Below, one piece after another: positions 7,935 through 16,951 of a stretch of DNA of 35,184 bases (the stretch's first letter is position 1; each line of letters opens with the position of its first letter). The notes beneath the pieces were generated by a model, which made no database searches, was not told where the DNA came from, and saw nothing but the letters and a program-made list of their open reading frames with translations. The stretch is from assembly GCA_013334655.1 (NCBI GenBank), contig JAAXXD010000018.1, forward strand, positions 1 through 35,184, given 5' to 3'. Origin of the DNA: Chlorobaculum sp. Its GTDB lineage: Bacteria; Bacteroidota; Chlorobiia; Chlorobiales; Chlorobiaceae. A program made the position numbers and the translations under genes.

Positions 7935-8190
7935 CCGCCACCGCCATCAGCCATCGATCGCGAGGGCGTGATTCGTCTCGCCAGCACGGCAAAAACGGCG
8001 GACGGACGCGACATGTAGCTTTCCGAAAATGCGAGATTTCGCTACGCCATCCTCCGCCCTGCTGCCCTGTTCGGCAGCCCGTCCTTCCTGTAAGAGCAAC
8101 GCTTCGAGACCGGCGGTCGTATCAACGACGTCGAAAAAGTCGCCGTAATTTCGTTTTGGTATCCGAAAGCAATGAATCAGTCTGATCAGG
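7935..8190 (+). pseudogene. Fossil second copy of the NmrA-like SDR
   Basis: The plus strand translates to pieces that match the intact SDR at 6016-6714: PPPSAIDREGVIRLASTAKTA against PPPSVIDRDGVIRLATAAKAA, FRYAILRPAALFGSPSF against FRYTVLRPGGLIDGPPF, and EKVAVISFWYPKAMNQ against AEVAVISLWHPKAVNQ. All pieces are in one reading frame, but two stops interrupt it (TAG where the intact copy has AAG after GACATG, and TAA after CCTTCCTG), about 40 codons are deleted in the middle, and the nucleotide-binding N-terminus is gone. It is therefore a truncated, inactive duplicate. The ORF-track entries here are on the other strand and are shadows. Confidence 0.85.
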
Positions 8191-8235
8191 GCTGGCGATG
8201 GCAAGATGGCTCAGATGATGTTGACGTAGTTGTGT

Positions 8236-8245
8236 GGGGGGGGGG
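8236..8245. repeat. G10 homopolymer tract
   Basis: Ten consecutive G residues follow TGTGT in DNA with no intact gene. Such tracts are prone to slippage. No real gene depends on its frame here. Confidence 0.9.
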
Positions 8246-8334
8246 ATTGAAAGATGTTGGAATGTTTTACTCTTGGATCGAACATGGCTTAAAAGCTTGT
8301 ACAACATGCAAGACTTTAGAAATTGTTGACATAC

Positions 8335-8664
8335 ACCCTGATCTTTTGTAGCCTTTGTTCCTTACCAGCCACTCCCGTATACGCAACACGCCGTAGCAGG
8401 GCATCGACAGGTGCTGCTCGTCGATCAGTCGCATCAGCTCACGGTTCAGTTTCGTGCATTTTTCGGCTGAGAATAGAGGGCAGAGCGGTGAATGCTCAGC
8501 AGGTCGCCCTGCCGCTGGACGCTGATGTTTTGATGTGCTTTGTCGGTTATGGAACGCCTTTCAGAGAAAAAGCTTTCGATTGCATTTTTTTTGAGCCAAT
8601 CGACTTCGACCTCGAGTTTCCCGATGGTTTTGAATTCCGGCGTGACTGCCGGGTTTAGGTTGTT
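8335..8664 (-). pseudogene. IS3-family transposase remnant (end of OrfA, start of OrfB)
   Basis: The minus strand reads PEFKTIGKLEVEVDWLKK, the well-known end of IS3-family OrfA, then ISVQRQGDLLSIHRSALYSQPKNA, the start of OrfB, and, after a one-base frame change and a TGA, KLNRELMRLIDEQHLSMPCYGVLRIREWL, the next part of OrfB. The catalytic DDE region is absent. The element is therefore truncated on both sides and frameshifted. It lies next to the fossil SDR copy and the G10 tract, so this stretch is an insertion and decay zone. The plus-strand ORF at 8323-8658 is a shadow of it. Confidence 0.8.
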
Positions 8665-8768
8665 CCCGTTTAACCAGCTGTTTTGTTTTTGGAGAGTATT
8701 TCAAATGCGAATGAGGGAACAACAAGACATGTTGAACATCGTCATGCCATATCGTCGGCTGACACTTC
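8665..8768. other. Short gap downstream of the SDR/epimerase gene
   Basis: No gene or strong terminator is seen. The stretch may hold further decayed OrfA sequence that I cannot align. Confidence 0.3.
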
Positions 8769-9773
8769 TCACGTCAGCATCCGTCGCTCGCGGTAAAACT
8801 CGAACGTGCGCCGGATGCTCTGCTCGAAGGGTTCGTGGCGCATTCCCAGTTCACGCTGCGCTTTCGACGAATCGAAATAGAGAAACCGCGACGCCACGGC
8901 GAACATGGTCATATTGAACAGCTTGGAAATCTTGTGCCGCTTTTTGCTGAATCGGCTGAATTTGAGGAAAAAACTGATCAAGTGCGCCCCCCACATCGGA
9001 AGCGGCAGCGCACGCTGATGGACACCGGTCACCTGCATGATCGTCTGCGTGAGATCTTTGTACGACACGTTGTCGCCGCCGACGATATAGCGCTCGCCCT
9101 TCCGCCCTTTCTTCATGGCGGTGATGAGGCAATCGACGACGATCTCGACATCCACCACGCAAATCCCGCCCATCGGATAGAAGGGCATCTTGCGATTGTA
9201 GACATCCTTGATGATGCGTCCTGCGTTGAAATTGATGTCCCCAGCGCCGAAAACGAATGCCGGCACCACGATCACGCAGTCCATCCCTTTGCGCACTTCG
9301 TCTGCCACGAGCTTCTCGGCAGCGTGTTTGGTGCGGGCATATTCGAGATCGATCATGTCGAAATTCCAGCGACTCTCCTCGTCGAACTTGCGGTTCGGCC
9401 CACTGATCCCTACGGCGGTGATGGAGCTGACATGCACTACTCGTCTGACCCCGGCCTTGCGGCACGCCTCCAGCACATGGCTGGTGCCATCGACGTTGAT
9501 TCGCTGAAGCAGTGGGTTTTTGCGGTCGCCCATGTAGGTGATGCCCGCGCAGTGGAAGACCTCTTCTGCCCCTTCGAAAGCGCTGAAAAGCGAAGCGTAA
9601 TCAGTCACATCGCCATACGCCAGAGTGATGCGATCGAGGCACTCCTGGAGTGGAGCTAAATCGGAGCTGGCCCGCACCAGCGCATGAACATTTTCTCCGT
9701 TTGCGGCAAGTCTGTTGACAAGACGGGACCCAATGAATCCTGTGCCTCCGGTTACGACTATTTTCTTTCTCAC
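8769..9773 (-). CDS. Extended SDR, NAD-dependent epimerase/3-beta-HSD-like
   Basis: A 334-residue extended short-chain dehydrogenase. The nucleotide-binding TGGTGFIGS is at residues 8-16, the catalytic Ser in VHVSSI near 116-117, and the YxxxK pair in YARTK (Tyr145, Lys149). The sequence resembles dihydroflavonol reductase, 3-beta-hydroxysteroid dehydrogenase and hopanoid-associated sugar epimerase relatives; the substrate cannot be told. The ORF track starts at a TTG at 9845 and adds 24 residues with no family character; I place the start at the GTG at 9773, which puts the Rossmann motif at the usual distance. The BMP lipoprotein gene lies 80 bases upstream on the same strand. Confidence 0.85.
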   Translation of the reverse strand: MRKKIVVTGGTGFIGSRLVNRLAANGENVHALVRASSDLAPLQECLDRITLAYGDVTDYASLFSAFEGAEEVFHCAGITYMGDRKNPLLQRINVDGTSHVLEACRKAGVRRVVHVSSITAVGISGPNRKFDEESRWNFDMIDLEYARTKHAAEKLVADEVRKGMDCVIVVPAFVFGAGDINFNAGRIIKDVYNRKMPFYPMGGICVVDVEIVVDCLITAMKKGRKGERYIVGGDNVSYKDLTQTIMQVTGVHQRALPLPMWGAHLISFFLKFSRFSKKRHKISKLFNMTMFAVASRFLYFDSSKAQRELGMRHEPFEQSIRRTFEFYRERRMLT

Positions 9774-9853
9774 AAATGCTGTATGGTATTGAAGAACTGG
9801 TGGCTCGCCCGAAGATGTGCACTCTCCAGGGCAACGCCTTTTCAAATAATGCG

Positions 9854-10897
9854 TTACTCCTGAACCTCAATCTTGCCGTCCAGAATCTCCTTGCGGATCG
9901 ATTCGATGCGCTCACGGACGGTCTGGTCGATCAGCTTGTCGTTGCCGCTGTTCCAGACATAGTCGGTATAGCGGCCTTCGAGACCGAACACCCGCTGTTT
10001 GCCGCCCTGAAACTGCCCCTTCATCGCCTCCTCGACCGTAGTGAAAACCGCCTTGTCAACCGCCTTGGTCATGCTGGTCAGTACGAAGCCCGGCGCGAGG
10101 TAGGACTGATCCATGTCGGTGCAGATCACGAGTTTTTTCGTTTCCCTCGCGGCCTCGATGACCCCCATGCCGCTCGCGCCGGAGGCCTGGTAGATGATGT
10201 CCGCGCCTTTGCTGTACTGGCCGAGCGCCAGCTCCTTGCCCTTTGCGGGATCGTTGAATGCGCTGCCGGTCATGCCGATAAAGTTGGTGATGACCCTGAT
10301 CTCGGGCTTGACAAACTTTGCGCCTTCGCTAAAGCCGCTCTCGAATTTCCTGATGATGTTGGAATCCATGCCGCCGATGAAGCCGATGGTGCCGGTTTTC
10401 GATTCGAGCGCCGCGATAGCCCCGGCGAGGAATGACCCTTTTTTCTCTTCGAAGACGATACCGGAAAGATTGGCCGGAATTGCCGCGCCTGTCTGCGGAT
10501 TGTAGTCGATGCAGGCGAACTTCTTGTCGGGGAACTCACGCGCGATGGCCGTGATGTCGTCGGTGAAAAGCAGCCCAACGCCGATGATCAGCTTCACATC
10601 GGGATCGGCGGCCATCTGCCTCAAGGCCGCCTCGCGGTCGGCCCCCTCGCCCGACGGCTCGATGTAGTCGAACTGAATGCCGAGCTTCTGTTTGGCCTGT
10701 TCGAGGCCGTTATACGCCGAATCGTTGAACGACTTGTCGCCCCGCCCGCCAACGTCGAACACCAGTCCGACCTTGTAAGCTCCTGCTTTGCTTTCAGTTA
10801 CCGGTTTTTTACCAGCGCATCCCGTGATGAGCAGCAGGAACATCGTCAGAATGGATGACATCCTGAGCATGGATGGGGTAAGTTTCCGGTAAGTCAT
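9854..10897 (-). CDS. BMP-family nucleoside-binding lipoprotein (PnrA/TmpC-like)
   Basis: A 347-residue substrate-binding lipoprotein. The N-terminus has a signal ending in a lipobox (LLLITGC), so it should be lipid-anchored on the periplasmic side. The BMP/Med domain follows: VGLVFDVGGRGDKSFNDSAYNG with the Asp, Lys and Phe usual for nucleoside binding, then GFIGGMD and GADIIYQASGASGMGV. Relatives feed purine nucleosides to an ABC transporter, but no permease or ATPase gene is next to it here. The ORF track starts at 10978; I prefer the ATG at 10897, which gives a normal signal peptide. Another in-frame ATG nine codons later is possible. Confidence 0.88.
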   Translation of the reverse strand: MTYRKLTPSMLRMSSILTMFLLLITGCAGKKPVTESKAGAYKVGLVFDVGGRGDKSFNDSAYNGLEQAKQKLGIQFDYIEPSGEGADREAALRQMAADPDVKLIIGVGLLFTDDITAIAREFPDKKFACIDYNPQTGAAIPANLSGIVFEEKKGSFLAGAIAALESKTGTIGFIGGMDSNIIRKFESGFSEGAKFVKPEIRVITNFIGMTGSAFNDPAKGKELALGQYSKGADIIYQASGASGMGVIEAARETKKLVICTDMDQSYLAPGFVLTSMTKAVDKAVFTTVEEAMKGQFQGGKQRVFGLEGRYTDYVWNSGNDKLIDQTVRERIESIRKEILDGKIEVQE

Positions 10898-11030
10898 GCT
10901 TGTATCGGGAGTTGATTCGTGAAAAATTTGTGGTCTAATATAATAAAAAAGGGGGCGTTTTAAGAAACGGATGCGCATGACCTGCTCACGCGCTATGCCG
11001 AGGCTTCACTGTTCGACAGAGTGGATTTTT

Positions 11031-11565
11031 ATGTTTAAAGACGATGAAATAATCCGGGATCAATCGCTTAACCGGTCAGCCATGTGTGCTCAACCCGGCA
11101 AGCGTGGAACAGCAGGAGTCGAGCCTGCAAAGCGTCAGCAACCGCGCATGATCGTCGTCGTATCCATCGTCGCGTGCGCCGTTGCCGGGTGGCTCTGTGG
11201 CGCGTCTCAGCCACGCCCGAAAGAGAGCAGCTCGTCAGCTTCACGGCCCCGCCGGACTCGACGAGGCGCAGGTGCTCGTGCAACTCATGCCTGCCACCGC
11301 CGCGCTGTTCAAGGCTCGCAACCTCTACGATTCCGTGGAAAATCTCAAAGCCGACACCCGTTACCTTCGCTCTCTGGATGCGGAATGGAAGAAAATCGAT
11401 GACCGGCACACGCGCCTCAGGAAGTACGTCAACGATCCCGTCACCACGCTCGAATATTGCAACGGCAAAGTCGCCGTGTTCTACACCAAAAATATCATCG
11501 ACCGATTCGAGATGTACCGTGCGGTCATTCCGGAATATACCCGTTTAACATCATATAAATCATAG
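11031..11565 (+). pseudogene. Small membrane-anchored gene with an apparent frameshift
   Basis: The first frame gives a polar N-terminus and one hydrophobic segment (MIVVVSIVACAVAGWLCGAS, from 11149), then turns into Arg-rich non-coding sequence. From about 11235 the next frame reads well to a stop at 11565: LDEAQVLVQLMPATAALFKARNLYDSVENLK... to YTRLTSYKS, an alpha-helical tail. A single-base change near 11225-11240 would join them into one protein of about 178 residues with a membrane anchor. Either the gene is broken or the sequence has an error. The alternative is a short gene starting at the ATG at 11287 in the second frame. I do not recognise the family, and no Shine-Dalgarno sequence supports any of the starts. 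Confidence 0.45.
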
Positions 11566-11834
11566 TTAAATATGACCTTGCTATCATATTTAACTGTTAA
11601 CATTTATAAGTGTAGCGATTTCATGAAACGGAGAAATCCAAAGATATATGCAAAATAATACTCGAACTGTATATTCAACACCACTAACAAAATGATACTT
11701 TTGTGGTAATTGTATATAATTTACTTTTGGAGAAATAATTTGGTGATAAAATCTATAAACCTTATATTTCACACATAATTTTAAATCTGTGCGAACAATC
11801 ATCGAAGTTCTGGTGATAATATGATAAAGCGTCC

Positions 11835-13412
11835 ATGTCATTCGAAGATAAAAGCTTCTCCCTATTCAAGTCTTTTCCCCATCCGGTATTCCTGATCACC
11901 CCGGATGGCACGGTTCTTGAAGCCAACCCTTGTTTCGTCGAAACTTATTTTAGCCGTGACGGTGAAATCTGTGGCAAGAACATCTATGAACTCACTGCTG
12001 CTGAACTTCACGCGCCTGACTTTGCAGCCAAACGGAAAGCCAACGTGGATAGCGTGGTATCTACCGGAAAGCATCTCATTGTCGATGATGAATTCGTGGA
12101 GGGTGGCATCTTCAGAAGCTCGATCTACCCGGTCAAATCTCAGGATGGTACGGTCGTCAGCGTTCTGATCATCGTCCACGACGTAACCGAGCAAGTCGAA
12201 ACAGAGCAGAAGGCCCGGCATACCGAACATATCTTCAAAGCGCTTTTTGACGCCGTCCCAGGCTCCGTTTTCATACTCGACGATGAGTGCCTGATGATCA
12301 GCTGCAATCGTTATGCCTTCGATTTTTTTGGAGACTGGAAAGGGGAAATCAGAAACAACAATATCTGCCATCTGGTGTTCAGTGAAGACCGGCCTCTCTT
12401 AAAAAAGCTGTTGACCGATCTTATTGAAACCGGTCATGAACAGGCTGATGAACTTAGAATGCATATCCATGAAGATCGAAACAGCTTCAACTGGTTCAGC
12501 ATCCATGCACGAAAGGCCGTCATCGACAATCGGAACTATCTTGTTCTGGTTTGCCTCGATATACATCAAATCAAAACATCCGAATTGCGCCTTTTCGAGT
12601 ATAAAAAATGGTTGACCAAGACTATGGAGGCTGGAAATGCAGGAGTCTGGGACTGGAATATCGTAACCAATGACGGGATGTGGTCAAACAAATTGTGGGA
12701 ACTCTTTGGAATCGAAAAACTGCCCGGGCTCTATCCCACCTTCGAACTATGGGAAAGCACTATTCATCCCGATGACCGTGAAATTATGGTCGAATCCGTG
12801 AAACGAGCTATTTCTCTGCTGGCTGACCTGAGTATCGAATATCGGACTCTTCGACCGGATGGTTCCTGTCGCTGGATATTTGAAACTGCCAAACCTGTCT
12901 ATGACAAACACGGTGAGGTAAAACGCTATTGTGGCATTGCAATCGACATTACCGATCAGAAGAAATTTGAAAATGAGATTACCCTCATTCGGGAACGTTT
13001 CGACATGTTACTTGAAAAATTACACATCGGCTTGTTTCATACCAGCCTGAAAGATAACTCCACGATACGAACAATCGAGCACGCCCGAATTTTCGGATAT
13101 GACAATCTCGAATCGGATTGGTCTTTTGACAAGTTTCTTGAACACATTGTTGACGAAGAGCGGGAGAGAGTCAGAGATGCTCTATTAAAATTCATATCAA
13201 ACTGTAAAGATTTTACTATCGATTTTCACATCAGAAAAGCGAGTGGCGAAATACGCAAGCTGTGGACGTCTGGCTCATTCATTTGTGATGATCATGGAAA
13301 ACCGACTCATATCGTCGGCATCGTGCAGGACACCACTGATCGGCAGGTTGGCGTATTGGTAGAGATAAGCACAAAGAATCGCGATATGATGAGCGGTGGC
13401 GCTTGGGGTTAA
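11835..13412 (+). CDS. Four-PAS-domain protein, truncated before an output domain
   Basis: A 525-residue cytoplasmic sensor with no membrane helix. Four PAS domains can be followed: about residues 8-115 (ending IIVHDVTEQ), 128-245 (VCLDIHQIK), 255-372 (PAS_3 type, with WDWN, IHPDDRE and GIAIDITDQ) and 380-508 (GIVQDTTDRQ). Each end is the normal PAC ending that leads into the next domain. After the fourth, only 17 unrelated residues follow before the stop, so there is no HisKA, GGDEF, EAL or other output domain. PAS domains usually detect light, redox state or ligands and drive a kinase or cyclase. I infer that the 3' part was lost by a rearrangement near 13345. The next 90 bases contain no recognisable kinase sequence in any frame. 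Confidence 0.8.
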   Translation: MSFEDKSFSLFKSFPHPVFLITPDGTVLEANPCFVETYFSRDGEICGKNIYELTAAELHAPDFAAKRKANVDSVVSTGKHLIVDDEFVEGGIFRSSIYPVKSQDGTVVSVLIIVHDVTEQVETEQKARHTEHIFKALFDAVPGSVFILDDECLMISCNRYAFDFFGDWKGEIRNNNICHLVFSEDRPLLKKLLTDLIETGHEQADELRMHIHEDRNSFNWFSIHARKAVIDNRNYLVLVCLDIHQIKTSELRLFEYKKWLTKTMEAGNAGVWDWNIVTNDGMWSNKLWELFGIEKLPGLYPTFELWESTIHPDDREIMVESVKRAISLLADLSIEYRTLRPDGSCRWIFETAKPVYDKHGEVKRYCGIAIDITDQKKFENEITLIRERFDMLLEKLHIGLFHTSLKDNSTIRTIEHARIFGYDNLESDWSFDKFLEHIVDEERERVRDALLKFISNCKDFTIDFHIRKASGEIRKLWTSGSFICDDHGKPTHIVGIVQDTTDRQVGVLVEISTKNRDMMSGGAWG

Positions 13413-13499
13413 GCGATCTCTTGCGCCGGAAAATATGCCGTTTCCCGGCGCGGAAATACATTGCACGTGAGCAGACTGGAGAGCGTGCGGCGTGCGGCT

Positions 13500-14159
13500 T
13501 TAGGGCTTCAACTGGTTTTCGCGTTGCGCGAACAGGCTTCTGATAGAGGGTAGCATCGAGAGGGCTGCCGATTCGTTGCCCAGCTTCACCGCTTCCGAAA
13601 GCTCTTCGATGGCGCGTCCGATGCTCTGGTTCACCATCATATCCCCCTGGCCGGATCCGGCGGACAAAAATCTGGTCTCGCCGCCAAGCCGCAGCACTTT
13701 GGTTTTCAGCTCAGGTTTCATACAGCGGCGGCCAATGTTCTCGATCCGGTCGGCCCACTCTGTCGGCCCGGCATTGACTTGAGCTTTTTTCCGTCTGCCG
13801 GTCGAGACTTCATCCATCCCATTCGACACAAAAAGCACGCCAAGAGAGGTGACGGTCAGGAGGCTCGAAATGATCGCCCCGCTCCTCATACCCTGAAGCT
13901 CCAGCGTCAAGCCTGCTCCAGCGGCAAGTAACGCCAACAGCGCAATCCCGGCGCTGATCATGGTTGAAAGGCTCCAGCCAAGGCGCAATCCCCGGACGAG
14001 CGCGTACGAGCCTGCCGCGAGAGAGAGCGCAAAAAGCGCGACCGGCGCGAGCTGCATGTCGCCACTGACAAGCCTTGCGGAGAAAAACGCGAAAAAGAGA
14101 CCGAACACCGTCAGCACGACCCCCAACGGCAGCAATACCCAAAGCCAGGATTGTTTCAT
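13500..14159 (-). CDS. Membrane protein of unknown function
   Basis: A 219-residue protein with four predicted membrane helices in its first half (about residues 7-29, 38-57, 63-84 and 91-110), followed by a soluble, charged C-terminal region of about 105 residues with a likely helical end. I do not recognise the family. It is divergent from the helicase gene at 14425 and stands alone on its strand. The start sits at a normal N-terminus (MKQSWLWVLLPLG) next to AATTACTGAGGA, which contains a usable GAGGA. Confidence 0.7.
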   Translation of the reverse strand: MKQSWLWVLLPLGVVLTVFGLFFAFFSARLVSGDMQLAPVALFALSLAAGSYALVRGLRLGWSLSTMISAGIALLALLAAGAGLTLELQGMRSGAIISSLLTVTSLGVLFVSNGMDEVSTGRRKKAQVNAGPTEWADRIENIGRRCMKPELKTKVLRLGGETRFLSAGSGQGDMMVNQSIGRAIEELSEAVKLGNESAALSMLPSIRSLFAQRENQLKP

Positions 14160-14424
14160 TCCTCAGTAATTTTTTCGTCACGAAATGTACCGCCTTGCGG
14201 CGCAAAACGCTTTCCGACCCGGTTCTCCCCTGCCCGGAAGCGCCTACAGAGAGCAAAGATAAGAAAATCCTTTGCAATGGCGCGAAATTCTCTGACTCGC
14301 TACTCGCGCCTCCGCTTCACTCCGATCAGGCTGCTCTTCGCGGTTTCATAAAGATAAGCGGTTGGCTTTCGGATTAAAGGTGCTACATTCACTGTCCATT
14401 TTTCGATCAACCTTACTGAATGCC

Positions 14425-15714
14425 ATGCCCTTTTCCGCTCTCGGAATCATCGATCACTTGCGCAAAGCCCTCGCCGAAGAGGGCTACAAATCTCCAACTC
14501 CGATCCAGGCTGAAGCCATTCCGGTCATTCTTGACGGCAACGACCTGCTTGCCTGCGCCCAGACCGGCACCGGCAAAACCGCCGCATTCGCCCTTCCCGT
14601 GCTGCAACTGCTTTACCAGAGCCATATTCACGGAGAAAAACGCAAAATCAGGTGCCTCGTGCTCACCCCGACCCGGGAGCTGGCGATCCAGATCGGCGAA
14701 AGCTTCACGGCCTATGGCCGACACGCAGGCCTGGCCAGCACGGTTATTTTCGGCGGCGTCAACCAGAATCCGCAGACCGAGCGGCTCGTCAGGGGCGTCG
14801 ATATTCTGGTCGCCACTCCCGGCCGCCTGCTCGACCTGATCGGCCAGGGGCACCTGCACTTGCGTGACATCGAGTATTTCGTGCTCGACGAAGCCGACCG
14901 GATGCTCGACATGGGCTTCATTCACGATATTAAAAAAGTGCTGAAAGCCCTGCCGAAAAAGCGGCAATCACTCTTCTTCTCGGCCACCATGCCGCCGGAA
15001 ATCCTCAAACTCGCCGCCGCGATACTGCATAACCCGAAAGAGATTATGGTTACGCCGGTCTCATCGACCGTTGAAATCATCAACCAGCACATTCTGTTCG
15101 TTGACCGTGAAAACAAGAACGGGCTGCTGGCTCACCTGCTCAGGGAGCGGGACATCGAAAGCGCTCTGGTTTTCACGCGAACGAAACACGGCGCGGACAA
15201 AGTGGCCAAATTTCTCGCTCGTCACGACATTTCCGCTGAGGCGATTCACGGCAACAAATCGCAGAACGCCCGCCAGCGTGCGCTCGGCAACTTCAAAACG
15301 AGGGAAACGCGAGTGCTGGTCGCCACCGACATTGCCGCGCGTGGCATCGACATCGACGAGCTGGAGTATGTCATCAACGTCGATCTGCCCAACATCCCGG
15401 AAACTTACGTGCATCGCATCGGACGAACGGGCCGGGCCGGAAACCGCGGCACCGCCTTCTCGTTCTGCAACGCCGAAGAAAAGGAGTACCTCCGCGACAT
15501 CGAAAAACTCATCGCAAAAAAAATCCCGATCATCGGCGATCATCCTTTTCCGATGGTGAATTTCGAGGTGGAAGAGCCGACGCCAGCCGTAACAAAAAAA
15601 GGTAACGCCGGACATCAGGAGCCAAAACCAAAGCAGCCACAGACTCAAAAACCCGCCGACCCCGCCGCGAAACGCCCCGGGCGCAAACGGAGATTTTTCG
15701 GAAAGCAAGGGTGA
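14425..15714 (+). CDS. rhlE: DEAD-box RNA helicase, RhlE-like
   Basis: A 429-residue ATP-dependent RNA helicase. All core motifs are present in order: Q motif (YKSPTPIQ), motif I AQTGTGKT (residues 45-52), Ia PTRELAIQ, Ib TPGRLLDL, motif II DEAD, motif III SAT, motif IV LVFTRT, motif [12 protein letters not shown], motif [12 protein letters not shown]. The C-terminus is a basic, proline-rich tail ending [10 protein letters not shown], as in RhlE-type proteins, which probably binds RNA. Likely roles are ribosome assembly and cold adaptation, as known for the family. The ORF track begins at a TTG at 14362; the ATG at 14425 (MPFSALG) fits the family start much better. Confidence 0.92.
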   Translation: MPFSALGIIDHLRKALAEEGYKSPTPIQAEAIPVILDGNDLLACAQTGTGKTAAFALPVLQLLYQSHIHGEKRKIRCLVLTPTRELAIQIGESFTAYGRHAGLASTVIFGGVNQNPQTERLVRGVDILVATPGRLLDLIGQGHLHLRDIEYFVLDEADRMLDMGFIHDIKKVLKALPKKRQSLFFSATMPPEILKLAAAILHNPKEIMVTPVSSTVEIINQHILFVDRENKNGLLAHLLRERDIESALVFTRTKHGADKVAKFLARHDISAEAIHGNKSQNARQRALGNFKTRETRVLVATDIAARGIDIDELEYVINVDLPNIPETYVHRIGRTGRAGNRGTAFSFCNAEEKEYLRDIEKLIAKKIPIIGDHPFPMVNFEVEEPTPAVTKKGNAGHQEPKPKQPQTQKPADPAAKRPGRKRRFFGKQG

Positions 15715-15951
15715 CGTTCGCCGGAAAAGATGCGGCGATGGAGTCGATGAAGCCGGGAAAGTACGCAGAAAAAACAACGAGGATATGCTTGTGAGATGTG
15801 AAACGTCTCTGATACTGAGCACTACGCCATAAATAAATCATTGGCATCACAAGGTGATTATCTCTACTTTCTTGGTATATCCCTTTGCCCTCAGGGTTGT
15901 TAACGACTTTTCTCGCATGGCGAAGGCAGGATTATTGAAACGGAGAACAGG

Positions 15952-16932
15952 ATGGCGACAAAACCGGCAACAATCAATACCCAGACAGCTACGGATGACT
16001 TCGGTTCGATAGGAAGCAAACGGCGGCCCTCGTCCATTTATCTTGACAAGCTCGACGAGAAGAAAGAGGATAGCCCGGTAGTATTGTTCAGGCAGAAAAA
16101 GTCCAGAAAAATCGTATTCGGATGGTATGGCGGCAAGTTCAGCCATCTTGGCTGGCTGCTTCCTCTTTTGCCGCAATGTCATCACTATTGCGAACCTTTT
16201 TCAGGTTCCGCCGCGGTGTTGCTCAACAGAGCGCCATCGCCGGTCGAGACTTACAACGATATTGATGGCGATGTCGTGAACTTTTTCCGTGTCCTGCGCG
16301 ACCGTAGCGATGAGTTGATTCGGGCTTGCGCACTGACGCCATTCTCGCGAGAGGAGTACTACGATGCCATTCATGGAAGCCAGGTCGGCATCTCCGATGT
16401 GGAACGCGCCCGCCGATTCTTCATCCGCGCTCGCCAAACGAGAACAGGGCTGGCTCAAACAGCATCTCTTGGCAGGTGGGCGAACTGCAAGGAGACGAGC
16501 CGTTCGGGAATGTCTGGCGTCGTTTCTCGCTGGCTTGGCGGCGTCGAGGGACTTGACGAAGTGGCCGAACGCATCATGCGCGTCCAGATCGAGAACCGCC
16601 CGGCTATCGATATCATCAAACTCTACGACAGCCCGGATACGCTTTTCTACTGCGACCCGCCATATGTGCATTCAACGCGCGGTGATACAAAGGCTTACGG
16701 CTTCGAGATGGACGACCGGCAACACATCTCGCTGGCTGACACGCTGAAATCAATCGAAGGCAAAGCCGCCATCAGCGGATACCGCTGCGATCTCATGGAC
16801 GAGCTTTACAAGGATTGGCATCGGTTTGATGCTCCGGCCAAAAAGGTTCATTCGACCAAAGACGAACGGCAAGAATCACTCTGGACAAATTACGACCCAT
16901 CCCCTTTGTTTACGGTTGTAAAATTAAGGTAG
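15952..16932 (+). CDS. D12-class DNA adenine N6-methyltransferase (Dam-like)
   Basis: A 326-residue type II methylase that modifies adenine in DNA, using S-adenosylmethionine. The family landmarks are WYGGK (58-62), the SAM-binding EPFSGSAAVLLNR (81-93) and the catalytic DPPY (235-238), in the order of the alpha class that includes Dam and DpnM. It has an extra N-terminal stretch of about 50 residues not usual in Dam. The start has a good upstream site (ACGGAGAACAGG). The next gene follows after 19 bases and is a probable restriction enzyme, so this is the protective half of a restriction-modification pair. Recognition sequence unknown. Confidence 0.9.
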   Translation: MATKPATINTQTATDDFGSIGSKRRPSSIYLDKLDEKKEDSPVVLFRQKKSRKIVFGWYGGKFSHLGWLLPLLPQCHHYCEPFSGSAAVLLNRAPSPVETYNDIDGDVVNFFRVLRDRSDELIRACALTPFSREEYYDAIHGSQVGISDVERARRFFIRARQTRTGLAQTASLGRWANCKETSRSGMSGVVSRWLGGVEGLDEVAERIMRVQIENRPAIDIIKLYDSPDTLFYCDPPYVHSTRGDTKAYGFEMDDRQHISLADTLKSIEGKAAISGYRCDLMDELYKDWHRFDAPAKKVHSTKDERQESLWTNYDPSPLFTVVKLR

Positions 16933-16951
16933 AACTCTCAAGAAAAACCTC

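Noticed and set aside
8323-8658. 111-residue plus-strand ORF
   Set aside because: The opposite strand reads as IS3-family transposase fragments, so this is a shadow.
11590-11841. 83-residue minus-strand ORF upstream of the PAS gene
   Set aside because: AT-rich, no ribosome site, overlaps the PAS start and has an implausible Tyr/Ile/His composition.
13275-13466. Minus-strand ORF with ATAHHIAILCAYLYQYANL across the PAS truncation point
   Set aside because: It looks vaguely protein-like and could be a fragment brought in at the breakpoint, but half of it is antisense to the PAS domain and I recognise no family.
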